In this document: piece by piece, positions 44,188-52,341 of the stretch
How positions within the stretch are numbered: position 1 is the stretch's first letter
Layout: each line of letters starts with the position of its first letter
Notes under the pieces: model-generated
What the model was told of the DNA's origin: nothing
What the model saw: the letters and a program-made list of their open reading frames with translations, nothing else
Databases searched by the model: none
Translations under genes and position numbers: made by a program
NCBI RefSeq assembly: GCF_039533685.1
Contig: NZ_BAAATZ010000030.1
Coordinates: 1-64,000 of the forward strand
Source of the DNA: Actinocorallia aurantiaca
GTDB lineage: Bacteria; Actinomycetota; Actinomycetes; Streptosporangiales; Streptosporangiaceae
DNA: 64,000 bases
Direction: 5' to 3'

Positions 44188-45144
44188 ATGAGAGCCATCC
44201 AGATCACCGAGTTCGGCGGACCCGAGGTGCTGCGCCTCGCCGAGGTGCCCGCCCCCGTGCCCGGGCGCGGGCAGGTGCTCGTCGACGTCACCCGCGCCGG
44301 GGTGAACTACGCCGACACCCACCAGGCGGAGAACAGCTACCTGGCGGCCGCCGAGCTGCCGATGATCCCCGGCGGCGAGGTCGCGGGCACCGTCGACGGG
44401 CGCCGCGTGGTCGCCCTGACCTCGAACGGAGGCGGCTACGCCGAGCAGGCCGTGGCCGACGCCGGAGCCGTCTACGACATCCCCGACGGGATCGACGACC
44501 TGACCGCGCTCGGCCTCGTCGTCCAGGGCGCGACCGCCTGGCTGCTGCTGCGCAAGAGCACGCACCTGGAGCCCGGGGAGTCCGTCGTCGTGCACGCCGC
44601 CGCGGGCGGGGTCGGCAGCCTGGCCGTCCAGCTCGCCAGGGCCTGGGGCGCGGGACGCGTCATCGCCACCGCCTCGAGCGAGGACAAGCGCAAGCTGGCT
44701 CTGGACCTCGGCGCGGACGTCGCGCTGGACCCGGACGTCCCCGACCTCAAGGCCGCGCTCATCGAGGCGAACGGCGGCAGGCGCGTCGACGTCGTGCTGG
44801 AGATGACCGGCGGAGACGTCACCGACCGGTCCCTGGCGGCGCTGGCGCCCTTCGGAAGGCTCGCCTTCTACGGGATGGCCTCCCGCAAGCCGCCGTCCCC
44901 GATCCAGGCGCCCTCCCTGCTGCGCCACTCCACCGCCGTGGCCGGCATGTGGCTGCCGCACGTCTTCACCCTGCCGGGCGACATCATGCGCCGGGCGATG
45001 ACGGAGCTGTTCGGCCTGGCCGCCTCGGGGGCGCTGCGCGTCCTGCCCGGCGGCGAGTACGGGCTGTCGGAGGCCGCCGCCGCCCACGAGGCGCTGCGCT
45101 CCCGCCGGACGGCGGGCAAGCTGGTGCTCGACCCGTCGCGCTAG
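44188..45144 (+). CDS. NADPH:quinone oxidoreductase/zinc-free MDR alcohol dehydrogenase
   Basis: A 318-residue medium-chain reductase without zinc ligands, of the quinone oxidoreductase (QOR) type: opening MRAIQITEFGGPEVLRL, then VNYADTHQAENSYL and the NADPH Rossmann motif AAAGGVGSLAVQLARAWGA. QOR-family enzymes reduce quinones or enoyl groups. GAGGAG precedes the ATG at 44188. It is co-transcribed with the SDR and is followed by a bidirectional hairpin. Confidence 0.89.
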   Translation: MRAIQITEFGGPEVLRLAEVPAPVPGRGQVLVDVTRAGVNYADTHQAENSYLAAAELPMIPGGEVAGTVDGRRVVALTSNGGGYAEQAVADAGAVYDIPDGIDDLTALGLVVQGATAWLLLRKSTHLEPGESVVVHAAAGGVGSLAVQLARAWGAGRVIATASSEDKRKLALDLGADVALDPDVPDLKAALIEANGGRRVDVVLEMTGGDVTDRSLAALAPFGRLAFYGMASRKPPSPIQAPSLLRHSTAVAGMWLPHVFTLPGDIMRRAMTELFGLAASGALRVLPGGEYGLSEAAAAHEALRSRRTAGKLVLDPSR

Positions 45145-45152
45145 GCGCGGGC

Positions 45153-45185
45153 CGCCCCACCGGCCGGGTCCGCGCCGGTGGGGCG
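45153..45185. terminator. bidirectional terminator between convergent genes
   Basis: CGCCCCACCGGC (45153-45164) and GCCGGTGGGGCG (45174-45185) are an exact 12-bp inverted repeat with a 9-nt loop, between the quinone oxidoreductase and the response regulator genes. Confidence 0.8.
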
Positions 45186-45199
45186 CCGGGACGGCCGCC

Positions 45200-45862
45200 T
45201 CACCCGGCGATGCCGTTCTCGTAGGAGAAGACGACGGCCTGGGTGCGGTCCCGCAGGCCCAGCTTGCTCAGGACGTGGCCGACGTGGGTCTTGACGGTCT
45301 GCTCCGACAGGAACAGCTCCCCGGCGATCTCGGCGTTGGACAGGCCCCGGGCGATCAGCCGCAGGACGTCCAGCTCGCGGGGGGTGAGCACGTCCACCAG
45401 GTCCGAGCGGGGCCGCTCGTGCCGCCGCCGGCGGGCGAAGTCGGAGATGAGCCTGCGGGTGATCGAGGGGGCCAGCAGCGCCTCGCCGGAGGCCACCACC
45501 CGCACCGCGTTGATGAGGTCGCCCGCCGAGGCGTCCTTCAGCAGGAATCCGCTGGCTCCCGCGCCGAGCGCCTCGTAGACGTACTCGTCCAGGTCGAACG
45601 TGGTCAGCACGAGGACCTTGGGGCTCTCCTTGTCGTCCGTGGCGATGCGGGCGGTGGCGGCCAGCCCGTCCAGCCTCGGCATCCGGATGTCCATGACGAC
45701 GACGTCGGGGCCGAGCTCGGCGCACAGCTCCACCGCCTCCAGCCCGTCCCCCGCCTGGCCCACCACCTCGATGTCCGGCGCGGAGGCCAGCAGCGTGGCC
45801 AGCCCGTCCCTGATCATGACCTGATCGTCAGCTATCACCACGCGGATCATGCGCGTCATCAT
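45200..45862 (-). CDS. NarL/LuxR-type response regulator
   Basis: A 220-residue response regulator: receiver domain (residues 6-122) with acidic DDQ, phospho-Asp in VVMDIRMPRLDG and Lys in GFLLKDAS, then a LuxR/GerE helix-turn-helix (LTPRELDVLRLIARGLSNAEIAGELFLSEQTVKTHV). The start overlaps the upstream kinase by 35 bp; several in-frame ATGs (45862, 45859, 45850) are possible. Translationally coupled to the sensor kinase. Confidence 0.9.
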   Translation of the reverse strand: MMTRMIRVVIADDQVMIRDGLATLLASAPDIEVVGQAGDGLEAVELCAELGPDVVVMDIRMPRLDGLAATARIATDDKESPKVLVLTTFDLDEYVYEALGAGASGFLLKDASAGDLINAVRVVASGEALLAPSITRRLISDFARRRRHERPRSDLVDVLTPRELDVLRLIARGLSNAEIAGELFLSEQTVKTHVGHVLSKLGLRDRTQAVVFSYENGIAG

Positions 45863-47096
45863 AGGGAAGCTCGGCCAGCACGGCCCATCCTTCGCCCTCC
45901 TCGCCCGCGAAGAGGGTGCCGCCCAGCATCGTCACCCGCTCGCGCATCCCGACCAGGCCGTGCCCGCCGTTGCTGGTGTCGGGCTCGCCGTGCGGGCCGT
46001 CGTCCCGCACCGACAGCCTCAGCCGGTCGGGGTCGTAGCGGACCTCCACCGAGACGGCGGCTCCGGGGGCGTAGCGGGAGGCGTTGCTCAGCGCCTCCTG
46101 GATGATCCGGTAGGCCGACAGGTCCAGGCCCTCCGGGAGCGCCAGGGCGGCGCCGATCACGGTCAGCGAGATCCGCAGCCCGTCGTGGGAGGCCACGAGG
46201 TCGGGCAGCCGGTCCATGCCCGGCTGGGGCACCCTTTCGGCCGTCTCGTCGTGGGCGCGCAGCAGCCCGACCACCCGCCGGGTCTCGGTGAGCGCGGCCC
46301 GCGCCTCGTCCCGCAGCAGCGTGAAGGTGGCGCGGGCGGCGTCGGGCAGTTCCGGGATCTTGTAGGGGGCGGCCTCGGCCTGCAGCGCGATCACGGACAT
46401 GTGGTGGGCGACGACGTCGTGCAGTTCCCGCGCGATGCGGGAGCGCTCCTCCAGCACCGCCTGGCGGGCCAGGTCCTGGCGGCGCAGCTCGGCCTGCTCG
46501 GCCAGGGTCATCTCGGCCCAGCGCCGCCCGCCGACGGCGTCGCCGAAGACGAGGGCCAGCCCGGCCAGCGCGCTGAGGATGAGCCCGAACCACGGCTCGA
46601 GCCCGTTGAACAGGATCGGCACGATCGCCAGGACGGTGATCGTCAGCACGCTCACGCCCTTGGCCACCAGGCGGGCGGAGACCGCCGCGACCAGGGCCAG
46701 CACCGGCAGCAGCCCCAGCAGGGAGGTGACCGGCCAGGGCATGAACTCCTCGTGGTGGCCCAGGGAGATCTCGGCCAGCAGCAGCCCCGCCACCATGATC
46801 CGCCAGGAGGCCAGCGGCAGGTAGGGCGCGACCAGGAGCGGCAGGCCCTGCAGCAGCCCGAGCAGCCAGCTCTGGCTCGCCCCCAGCCCGTGCAGGTTGA
46901 TGTAGAGGGCGATGCTGCCGCCGGTGAACCCGATGGCGAGGGCCAGGGTGAGGGCCAGGACGGAGGCCTTCACCCAGGTTTTGTCAGTGGAGTACAGGCG
47001 CCGTTCCGGCCGGACGGGGGCCCGCACCGCGGCGTCGAGGAGCGCGGCGAAGACGCCCCGGGGGACTTGTTCGATCACACTGGCGAGGCTAGCCAT
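45828..47096 (-). CDS. NarL-partner sensor histidine kinase (HisKA_3)
   Basis: A 422-residue membrane sensor kinase with a hydrophobic N-terminal half (at least five helices between residues 40 and 185) and no large extracellular domain. The dimerisation/phospho-acceptor motif is ERSRIARELHDVVAHH with the His of LHDVVAHH, and the HATPase domain holds IIQEALSNASRYAP and GGHGLVGMRER. This is the DesK/LiaS-like intramembrane-sensing plan. Four-helix sensors of this kind usually respond to envelope or membrane state. Confidence 0.9.
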   Translation of the reverse strand: MASLASVIEQVPRGVFAALLDAAVRAPVRPERRLYSTDKTWVKASVLALTLALAIGFTGGSIALYINLHGLGASQSWLLGLLQGLPLLVAPYLPLASWRIMVAGLLLAEISLGHHEEFMPWPVTSLLGLLPVLALVAAVSARLVAKGVSVLTITVLAIVPILFNGLEPWFGLILSALAGLALVFGDAVGGRRWAEMTLAEQAELRRQDLARQAVLEERSRIARELHDVVAHHMSVIALQAEAAPYKIPELPDAARATFTLLRDEARAALTETRRVVGLLRAHDETAERVPQPGMDRLPDLVASHDGLRISLTVIGAALALPEGLDLSAYRIIQEALSNASRYAPGAAVSVEVRYDPDRLRLSVRDDGPHGEPDTSNGGHGLVGMRERVTMLGGTLFAGEEGEGWAVLAELPYDDAHDPRGDS

Positions 47097-47195
47097 CGAA
47101 GGCGTGTCCCGTCCTGCCCCCGCCGGGTGATCCCCCGAACACCTCCCGAGAGCGAGCCGGCGCCTGAAGGGAAACGGCCCTCATAAAATGAAGAA

Positions 47196-47216
47196 TTCCG
47201 ATTGACTTAATAGGAA
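47196..47216. promoter_or_regulatory. 21-bp dyad in the cysteine dioxygenase promoter
   Basis: TTCCGATT-GACTT-AATAGGAA fits the form TTCC-N-ATT-N5-AAT-N-GGAA, the same as 39579-39599. It ends 20 bp before the cysteine dioxygenase ATG and includes a TTGACT -35-like hexamer, with CAGGAT 17 bp downstream as a possible -10. Confidence 0.6.
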
Positions 47217-47236
47217 ATGCAGGCCAGGATGGGCGC

Positions 47237-47692
47237 ATGACCTTGACCGCTACCGATTCCGGGACGCGCGCGCTGAGCGGGCGCGCACGCGCCCTCGCAG
47301 AAGACAGCGCAGAGTGGCTGCACCGGGTCCGCCTGGACCCGCAGGGCCGCTGGTACGAGAGGCTGCACGCGGACGACGACCACGAGGTGTGGATCATCAG
47401 CTGGCTGCCCGGGCAGAGTACCGGCTTCCACGACCACGGCGGCTCGGCGGGCGCGTTCGCCGTCGTCCTGGGAGAGCTGGAAGAGGCCACGGTGGGCGAC
47501 GCCCGGACCCTGGAGTCCGGCGAGGTGCGCGGTTTCGGCGAACGCCACGTCCACGACGTCCGCAACGTCTCGGCGGCCCCCGCGGTGAGCGTCCACGTCT
47601 ACTCGCCGCCGCTGTCGAGCATGAACCGCTACGACCTCGGCCCCGAAGGGGAGCTGGTCACCCTGCGGTCGGAGTCGGCGGAGGACTGGTGA
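47237..47692 (+). CDS. cysteine dioxygenase family protein
   Basis: A 151-residue cupin of the cysteine dioxygenase (CDO type I) family, oxidising L-cysteine or a related thiol to the sulfinic acid. Iron-binding His motif GFHDHGGSAGAF (H-x-H) and the later FGERHVHDVRN His are present, as is the SVHVYSPPL strand. It starts an operon with a rhodanese gene (GTGA overlap). The dyad operator upstream is shared with the sulfatase, suggesting a common sulfur-status regulator. Confidence 0.9.
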   Translation: MTLTATDSGTRALSGRARALAEDSAEWLHRVRLDPQGRWYERLHADDDHEVWIISWLPGQSTGFHDHGGSAGAFAVVLGELEEATVGDARTLESGEVRGFGERHVHDVRNVSAAPAVSVHVYSPPLSSMNRYDLGPEGELVTLRSESAEDW

Positions 47693-48081
47693 GCCGGCCG
47701 CCCGGGGCGAGGTCCATCGACGAGATCCTGGAGGAGGCCCGCGCCCGCCTGGTCCGGATCACCCCGGCGGAGGCGCACGCCGAACCGGACGCCCTGCTCA
47801 TCGACATCAGGCCCGCCGCGCAGCGCGCCGCCGAAGGCGCCGTCGAGGGCGCGCTGATCGTCGAGCGCAACCACCTGGAGTGGCGGTTCGACCCGGAGAG
47901 CGACGCCCGCCTGCCCGAGGCCGTCGGCTACGGCGTGCGCGCGGTCGTCTTCTGCTCCGAGGGCTACACCTCCAGCCTGGCCGCGGCCGCGCTGCAGGAT
48001 CTCGGCCTGTCCCGCGCCACCGACGTCATCGGCGGATTCCTGGCCTGGAAGGAGGCGGGACTGCCCGTCGTCGCGGGCTGA
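47689..48081 (+). CDS. single-domain rhodanese
   Basis: A 130-residue rhodanese homology protein with the active-site loop CSEGYTS (Cys for persulfide transfer), the LLIDIRP opening of the domain and the GGFLAWKEAGLP close. It probably handles sulfane sulfur from persulfides generated during cysteine oxidation. Start GTG overlapping the dioxygenase stop. CDO-rhodanese pairs are a known sulfur-metabolism association. Confidence 0.9.
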   Translation: MSRPPGARSIDEILEEARARLVRITPAEAHAEPDALLIDIRPAAQRAAEGAVEGALIVERNHLEWRFDPESDARLPEAVGYGVRAVVFCSEGYTSSLAAAALQDLGLSRATDVIGGFLAWKEAGLPVVAG

Positions 48082-48094
48082 GGCCGTATCCGGA

Positions 48095-48122
48095 TGGACG
48101 CGGGAGGAGATCGGGTTAGACT
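48095..48122 (+). promoter_or_regulatory. promoter of the thrS leader
   Basis: -35 TGGACG (48095-48100), 16-bp spacer, -10 TAGACT (48117-48122). The transcript would start about 48128-48130, at the ATG of the leader peptide, so the leader peptide is apparently leaderless. Confidence 0.6.
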
Positions 48123-48129
48123 GGGGGGC

Positions 48130-48189
48130 ATGGCAGCCGCTCACCTCGCTCACGAGACGACCACGCCGGGGTTCTCCCCGGCCGTCTGA
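48130..48189 (+). CDS. thrS leader peptide with three consecutive Thr codons
   Basis: A 19-residue open frame, ATG to TGA, reading M-AAAHLAHE-TTT-PGFSPAV. The three threonine codons ACG-ACC-ACG (48157-48165) are consecutive and sit directly before a hairpin, 62 bp before a strong terminator and upstream of threonyl-tRNA synthetase. That is the architecture of a ribosome-mediated attenuator sensing charged tRNA-Thr. Confidence 0.8.
   Translation: MAAAHLAHETTTPGFSPAV
48165..48182 (+). promoter_or_regulatory. early hairpin / antiterminator segment of the thrS attenuator
   Basis: GCCGGGG (48165-48171) pairs with CCCCGGC (48176-48182). The same RNA also contains TTCTCCC (48172-48178), identical to the 3' arm of the terminator and complementary to its 5' arm GGGAGAA (48228-48234). 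A ribosome stalled on the Thr codons would cover the first arm of the early hairpin and free TTCTCCC to pair with the terminator arm. Confidence 0.7.
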
Positions 48190-48218
48190 GCACGCGCGCT
48201 GACCATCTGCGACATGCG

Positions 48219-48251
48219 AAGGGCCCTGGGAGAATTCTCCCGGGGCCTTTT
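48219..48251 (+). terminator. attenuator terminator of thrS
   Basis: AAGGGCCCTGGGAGAA (48219-48234) pairs throughout with TTCTCCCGGGGCCTTTT (48235-48251), allowing two G-U pairs, and ends in TTTT. It stands 41 bp before the thrS GTG, so it can only act as an intra-leader attenuator. Confidence 0.85.
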
Positions 48252-48291
48252 GCTCATTATCCGACCGTTTCACACGATTCAAGGAGTTCCC

Positions 48292-50247
48292 GTGTCCGAA
48301 CTGCGCGTCACCCTCGGCGGAAGCGAGCGAGTGGTGGACGCCGGCACCACGGCGGGGCAGGTGCTGGACGGAGGTTCCCGGATCGTCGCGGCCCGGGTCG
48401 GCGGTGAGCTGCGCGACCTGGAGTACGTCGTGCGGGACGGGGACGTCGTCGAGGGCGTCGAGATCGACTCCAAGGACGGCCGCGACATCCTGCGCCACTC
48501 CACCGCCCACGTGATGGCGCAGGCCGTCCAGGAGATCTTCCCCGAGGCCAAGCTCGGCATCGGGCCGCCGGTCGAGAACGGCTTCTACTACGACTTCGAC
48601 GTCAAGGAGCCCTTCACCCCCGAGGACCTCAAGCGCGTCGAGAAGCGCATGCGCGAGCTCGTCAAGCAGGGCCAGCGCTTCTCCCGCCGGGTCGTCTCCG
48701 ACGAGGAGGCCCGTGAGGAACTGGCCTCCGAGCCCTACAAGCTCGAGCTGATCGGCCTGAAGGGCGGCGCGGAGGACGAGGAGTCGGTCGAGGTGGGCGG
48801 CGCGGAGCTGACCATCTACGACAACCTCAACGCCAAGACCGGCGAGCTGTGCTGGAAGGACCTCTGCCGCGGCCCGCACCTGCCGACCACCCGCAACATC
48901 CCGGCGTTCAAGCTGATGCGCGCCGGCGGAGCGTACTGGCGCGGGAGCGAGAAGAACCCGCAGCTGCAGCGCATCTACGGCACCGCCTGGGAGTCCCGCG
49001 AGAAGCAGGACGAGTACCTCAAGATGCTGGAGGAGGCCGAGAAGCGCGACCACCGCAAGCTCGGCGCCGAACTCGACCTGTTCTCCTTCCCCACCGAGAT
49101 CGGCTCCGGCCTGCCGGTGTTCCACCCCAAGGGCGGAATCATCCGGCGCGAGCTGGAGAACTACTCGCGGCTCCGGCACGAGCAGGCCGGCTACTCCTTC
49201 GTCAACACCCCGCACATCACCAAGGGCCACCTGTACGAGATCTCCGGGCACCTCGGCTGGTACCGCGAGGGCATGTTCCCGCCCATGGAGCTGGAGGGGG
49301 CCCAGTACTTCCTCAAGCCCATGAACTGCCCCATGCACAACCTGATCTTCGACGCGCGGGGCCGCTCCTACAAGGAGCTGCCGCTGCGGATGTTCGAGTT
49401 CGGCACCGTCTACCGGTACGAGAAGTCCGGCGTGGTGCACGGCCTCACCCGGGTGCGCGGCCTGACCCAGGACGACGCGCACATCTACTGCACCCGCAAG
49501 CAGATGCAGGACGAGCTGCACTCGCTGCTGAAGTTCGTGCTGGATCTGCTGCGCGACTACGGCCTGGACGACTTCTACCTGGAGCTGTCCACCCGGGACC
49601 CGAAGAAGTCCGTCGGGTCGGACGAGGAGTGGGAGGAGGCCACCGAGATGTTGAGGGTGGCCGCCGAGAACTCCGGTCTCGAGCTCACCCCCGACCCGGA
49701 GGGCGCCGCCTTCTACGGTCCGAAGATCTCCGTCCAGGCCCGTGACGCGATCGGCCGCACCTGGCAGATGTCCACCATCCAGGTGGACCTCCAGCTGCCC
49801 AAGCTGTTCAACCTGGAGTACCAGGCGGCCGACGGCACCCGGCAGCAGCCGGTCATGATCCACCGGGCGCTGTTCGGCTCGATCGAGCGGTTCTTCGGCG
49901 TCCTGCTGGAGCACTACGCCGGCGCGATGCCGCCGTGGCTGGCCCCGGTCCAGGTCGTCGGCATCCCGATCGCCGACGAGCACGCGCCCTACCTGGAGGA
50001 GATCGCGGCGAAGCTGCGCTCCCACAACATCCGGGTGGAGGTCGACTCCTCGTCCGACCGCATGCAGAAGAAGATCCGCAACGCCCAGAAGCAGAAGGTC
50101 CCGTTCATGCTGCTGGCGGGCGACGAAGACGTGTCCAAGGGCGCGGTGTCGTTCCGCTACCGTTCCGGCGAGCAGAACAACGGGGTGCCGGTGGACGAGG
50201 CCGTGGCCGAGATAGTGAAGGCCGTCGCCGACCGCGTCCAGGTCTGA
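48292..50247 (+). CDS. thrS: threonyl-tRNA synthetase
   Basis: A 651-residue class II aminoacyl-tRNA synthetase that charges tRNA-Thr. Domains in order: N-terminal TGS-like fold (residues 1-62), editing domain (DILRHSTAHVMAQAV..., with the HxxxH motif), catalytic core with FLKPMNCPMHNL (zinc ligand Cys), and motif 3 with the C-terminal anticodon-binding domain (VQVVGIPIADEHAPY). Length is typical. GTG start behind AAGGAG (48281-48286). Preceded by a Thr-codon attenuator; followed by a leaderless TetR gene. Confidence 0.97.
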   Translation: MSELRVTLGGSERVVDAGTTAGQVLDGGSRIVAARVGGELRDLEYVVRDGDVVEGVEIDSKDGRDILRHSTAHVMAQAVQEIFPEAKLGIGPPVENGFYYDFDVKEPFTPEDLKRVEKRMRELVKQGQRFSRRVVSDEEAREELASEPYKLELIGLKGGAEDEESVEVGGAELTIYDNLNAKTGELCWKDLCRGPHLPTTRNIPAFKLMRAGGAYWRGSEKNPQLQRIYGTAWESREKQDEYLKMLEEAEKRDHRKLGAELDLFSFPTEIGSGLPVFHPKGGIIRRELENYSRLRHEQAGYSFVNTPHITKGHLYEISGHLGWYREGMFPPMELEGAQYFLKPMNCPMHNLIFDARGRSYKELPLRMFEFGTVYRYEKSGVVHGLTRVRGLTQDDAHIYCTRKQMQDELHSLLKFVLDLLRDYGLDDFYLELSTRDPKKSVGSDEEWEEATEMLRVAAENSGLELTPDPEGAAFYGPKISVQARDAIGRTWQMSTIQVDLQLPKLFNLEYQAADGTRQQPVMIHRALFGSIERFFGVLLEHYAGAMPPWLAPVQVVGIPIADEHAPYLEEIAAKLRSHNIRVEVDSSSDRMQKKIRNAQKQKVPFMLLAGDEDVSKGAVSFRYRSGEQNNGVPVDEAVAEIVKAVADRVQV

Positions 50248-50326
50248 GCGCCCGCCGGAGGGGCCGCCCCGCATGGGCGGCCTTTCCGGTGGCCGTGGAA
50301 GATCTGTTCTTTGTACGATTCCCCGG

Positions 50327-50923
50327 GTGACGGTGACACATGACGCTCGTCCCCCGGTGAGAGAACGCCTGCTGGACGCCGCCCGCCTGCTGATCGAGAC
50401 CCGGGGCTGGCCGCGGCTGCGGGTGGCCCACGTCGCGACCGAGGCCGGGGTCAGCAGGCAGAGCGCCTACAACGAGTTCGGCTCCAAGGCCGCGCTCGGC
50501 GAGGCCCTGGTGATCCGGGAGTTCGAGCGGCACCTGACCGGGCTCAGCGAGTGCCTGCTGGACCAGCGGGACGACGTCGAGGCGGCGGTCGTCGAAGGGG
50601 TGCTCTACACCTTCCGCCAGGCCGCGCCGGACCCGGTGCTCCGCAGCATCCTCACCAGCGCCAGGCTCGGCTGGTCGGCCGAGGAACTGGTCGACGTGCT
50701 GCGCCGAAGGAAGGACCCGCCGCTGGTGATGGCGGTGCAGACCTTCACCGACCTGGTGGCCCGGCACCGTCCGGACCTGGACCCCGAATCGGTCCACCTG
50801 GCCGTCGACATGGTCTGCCGGGTGACCATCAGCTACCTGGTCACCCCGCAGGGCACGGCGGAGGAGTCGGCCCGCCGGATCGCGTTGATGGCGACCCGGG
50901 TCCTGGGCGTCCCCGTGCGGTAG
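50327..50923 (+). CDS. TetR family regulator
   Basis: A 198-residue TetR-type regulator: helix-turn-helix in residues 11-57 (LLDAARLLIETRGWPRLRVAHVATEAGVSRQSAYNEFGSKAALG), then a helical ligand domain. The QSAYNEFGSK turn is typical of the AlkX/alkane-type actinobacterial subgroup. GTG start with TACGAT nine bases upstream; translation may be leaderless. No obvious target beside it. Confidence 0.85.
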   Translation: MTVTHDARPPVRERLLDAARLLIETRGWPRLRVAHVATEAGVSRQSAYNEFGSKAALGEALVIREFERHLTGLSECLLDQRDDVEAAVVEGVLYTFRQAAPDPVLRSILTSARLGWSAEELVDVLRRRKDPPLVMAVQTFTDLVARHRPDLDPESVHLAVDMVCRVTISYLVTPQGTAEESARRIALMATRVLGVPVR

Positions 50924-50967
50924 CCTCTATCACCCCCTACCCCCTAGTAACGATTGTGGGAGCGCCC

Positions 50968-51489
50968 ATGCCGGAGAGCCCTCTGATGCACCGGGTGCTC
51001 CGCAGCTCCGGTTACGCGATCACGGCGCTTCTCGTCCTGGCGGCGGTCGGCGTCCTGCTGTGGCCGCTGATGGACGACGGCGCCCCGACCGCGGCGCGTC
51101 CCGGGCCCACGGCGCCCGCGCAGCCGGTTCCGGGCACGACCGGGAGCGCCGGCGACCAGGAGGACAACCCGTTCACCGCGCTCGACCCGGGGAAGGGCGT
51201 CACGGAGCAGCAGCCGAGGGGGAACGGGCCCTGCGGCACCAAGTCGGCGTACTACAAGCGCGCCGGAAAGGGCATCGAGGTGACCGTCGTCTACACCGGG
51301 TTCGGCGCGGTCCGCGCGATCGTGGTGCCGGTCAACGGCGAGCCCGCCGCGCAGAGCTACACCACCTCCGGCGACCCGACCCCGCATGTCTTCAAGTTCG
51401 AGGACGTCTCGTCCCAGGCCATCAAGAAGGTCGGCCTGACGGTGATGGGCCGCACGGGCGAGGTGGAGTGCGAGCTCCAGCGCAAGTGA
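50968..51489 (+). CDS. membrane-anchored secreted protein, unknown
   Basis: A 173-residue protein with a single N-terminal membrane anchor (SGYAITALLVLAAVGVLLWPL), a Pro/Thr-rich linker and a small extracellular domain containing two cysteines (PCGTKSAYY... and VECELQ), probably a disulfide-bonded beta fold. No family recognised. ATG behind TGGGAG. Confidence 0.7.
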   Translation: MPESPLMHRVLRSSGYAITALLVLAAVGVLLWPLMDDGAPTAARPGPTAPAQPVPGTTGSAGDQEDNPFTALDPGKGVTEQQPRGNGPCGTKSAYYKRAGKGIEVTVVYTGFGAVRAIVVPVNGEPAAQSYTTSGDPTPHVFKFEDVSSQAIKKVGLTVMGRTGEVECELQRK

Positions 51490-51524
51490 GCGTCCGGGCG
51501 GGGTGACCCGCGGGCGGGACGGGT

Positions 51525-52157
51525 TCAGGCGTGGACGGAGCCCGGCATCCGCACGTCCTCCACGGTCACGTCGACCGAGGAGACCTTCATGCCCAGCATG
51601 ACCCCCACGCTCCTGGCCACGTTGTTCTTCACCGTCCGGGCGACGTCCATGACGACGCTGCCGTACTCCACGACCAGGGCGAGCTCCAGGGAGATCTCCT
51701 CGCCGGTGACGCGGGCCCGCACCCCGGGCTCGCGGCGCCCGTCGCCGCCGATGCGCCGGCGGACCTCCTCCATGGTCTCGGAGGCCTCCCGCCCGCCGCC
51801 GAGCGAGGCGACCCCGGAGACCTCCAGCGCGGCCAGGGCGGCGATCTTCTCCACGACCTCGTCCTCGATCCTGATCTGGCCCTTGACGGAGGCGCCGCGG
51901 GCGGCGGGCTCCACGGGGGCGCTCTCCGGGGCGGGGGAGGGCGGCTGGACCGGAGCGGGCGGCGCGCTCTGCGGGACCGGTCCCGCGCCGCCGGGCAGGA
52001 CCTCGCCGCGCAGCGGCGGCGGGAGGGTCGCGCTGAGGCCGCCGGAGGGAGCCGGCGTGGCGGGGGGAGCGGGGAAGAAGGGCATCGCCGACCGCGGTTC
52101 GTGCCGGTGCTCGCCGCCGGTGCCGTTGCTGGAGTAGAGGGGGTCGAGATCGGGCAT
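51525..52157 (-). CDS. Asp23/Gls24 family envelope stress protein
   Basis: A 210-residue protein: a disordered Pro-rich N-terminal third, then the Gls24/Asp23 domain (IRIEDEVVEKIAALAALEVSGVASLGGG ... VTGEEISLELALVVEYGSVVMDVARTVKNNVARSVGVMLGMKVSSVDV). In actinobacteria these proteins accompany envelope stress responses and can be membrane-associated (Amal-type). ATG behind CAGGAGA. Transcribed toward the preceding gene. Confidence 0.88.
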   Translation of the reverse strand: MPDLDPLYSSNGTGGEHRHEPRSAMPFFPAPPATPAPSGGLSATLPPPLRGEVLPGGAGPVPQSAPPAPVQPPSPAPESAPVEPAARGASVKGQIRIEDEVVEKIAALAALEVSGVASLGGGREASETMEEVRRRIGGDGRREPGVRARVTGEEISLELALVVEYGSVVMDVARTVKNNVARSVGVMLGMKVSSVDVTVEDVRMPGSVHA

Positions 52158-52341
52158 CGCGGTCTCCTGACTGGGGCGCCGCCGGGTACGGTGTCTGCCA
52201 TCTTGGCGGAGCGTGGCCGGGATACGCCAGACAAGTGCGTTTTTCCTGCTCTTTGTTGCTAAAAGTTAAGTTTGTACGCCCGGTTTCCGGCTCCGCCTCC
52301 GTCCCGCCTATCCTGAGCGGGCCTGGTGCTGAGAAAGGGGC

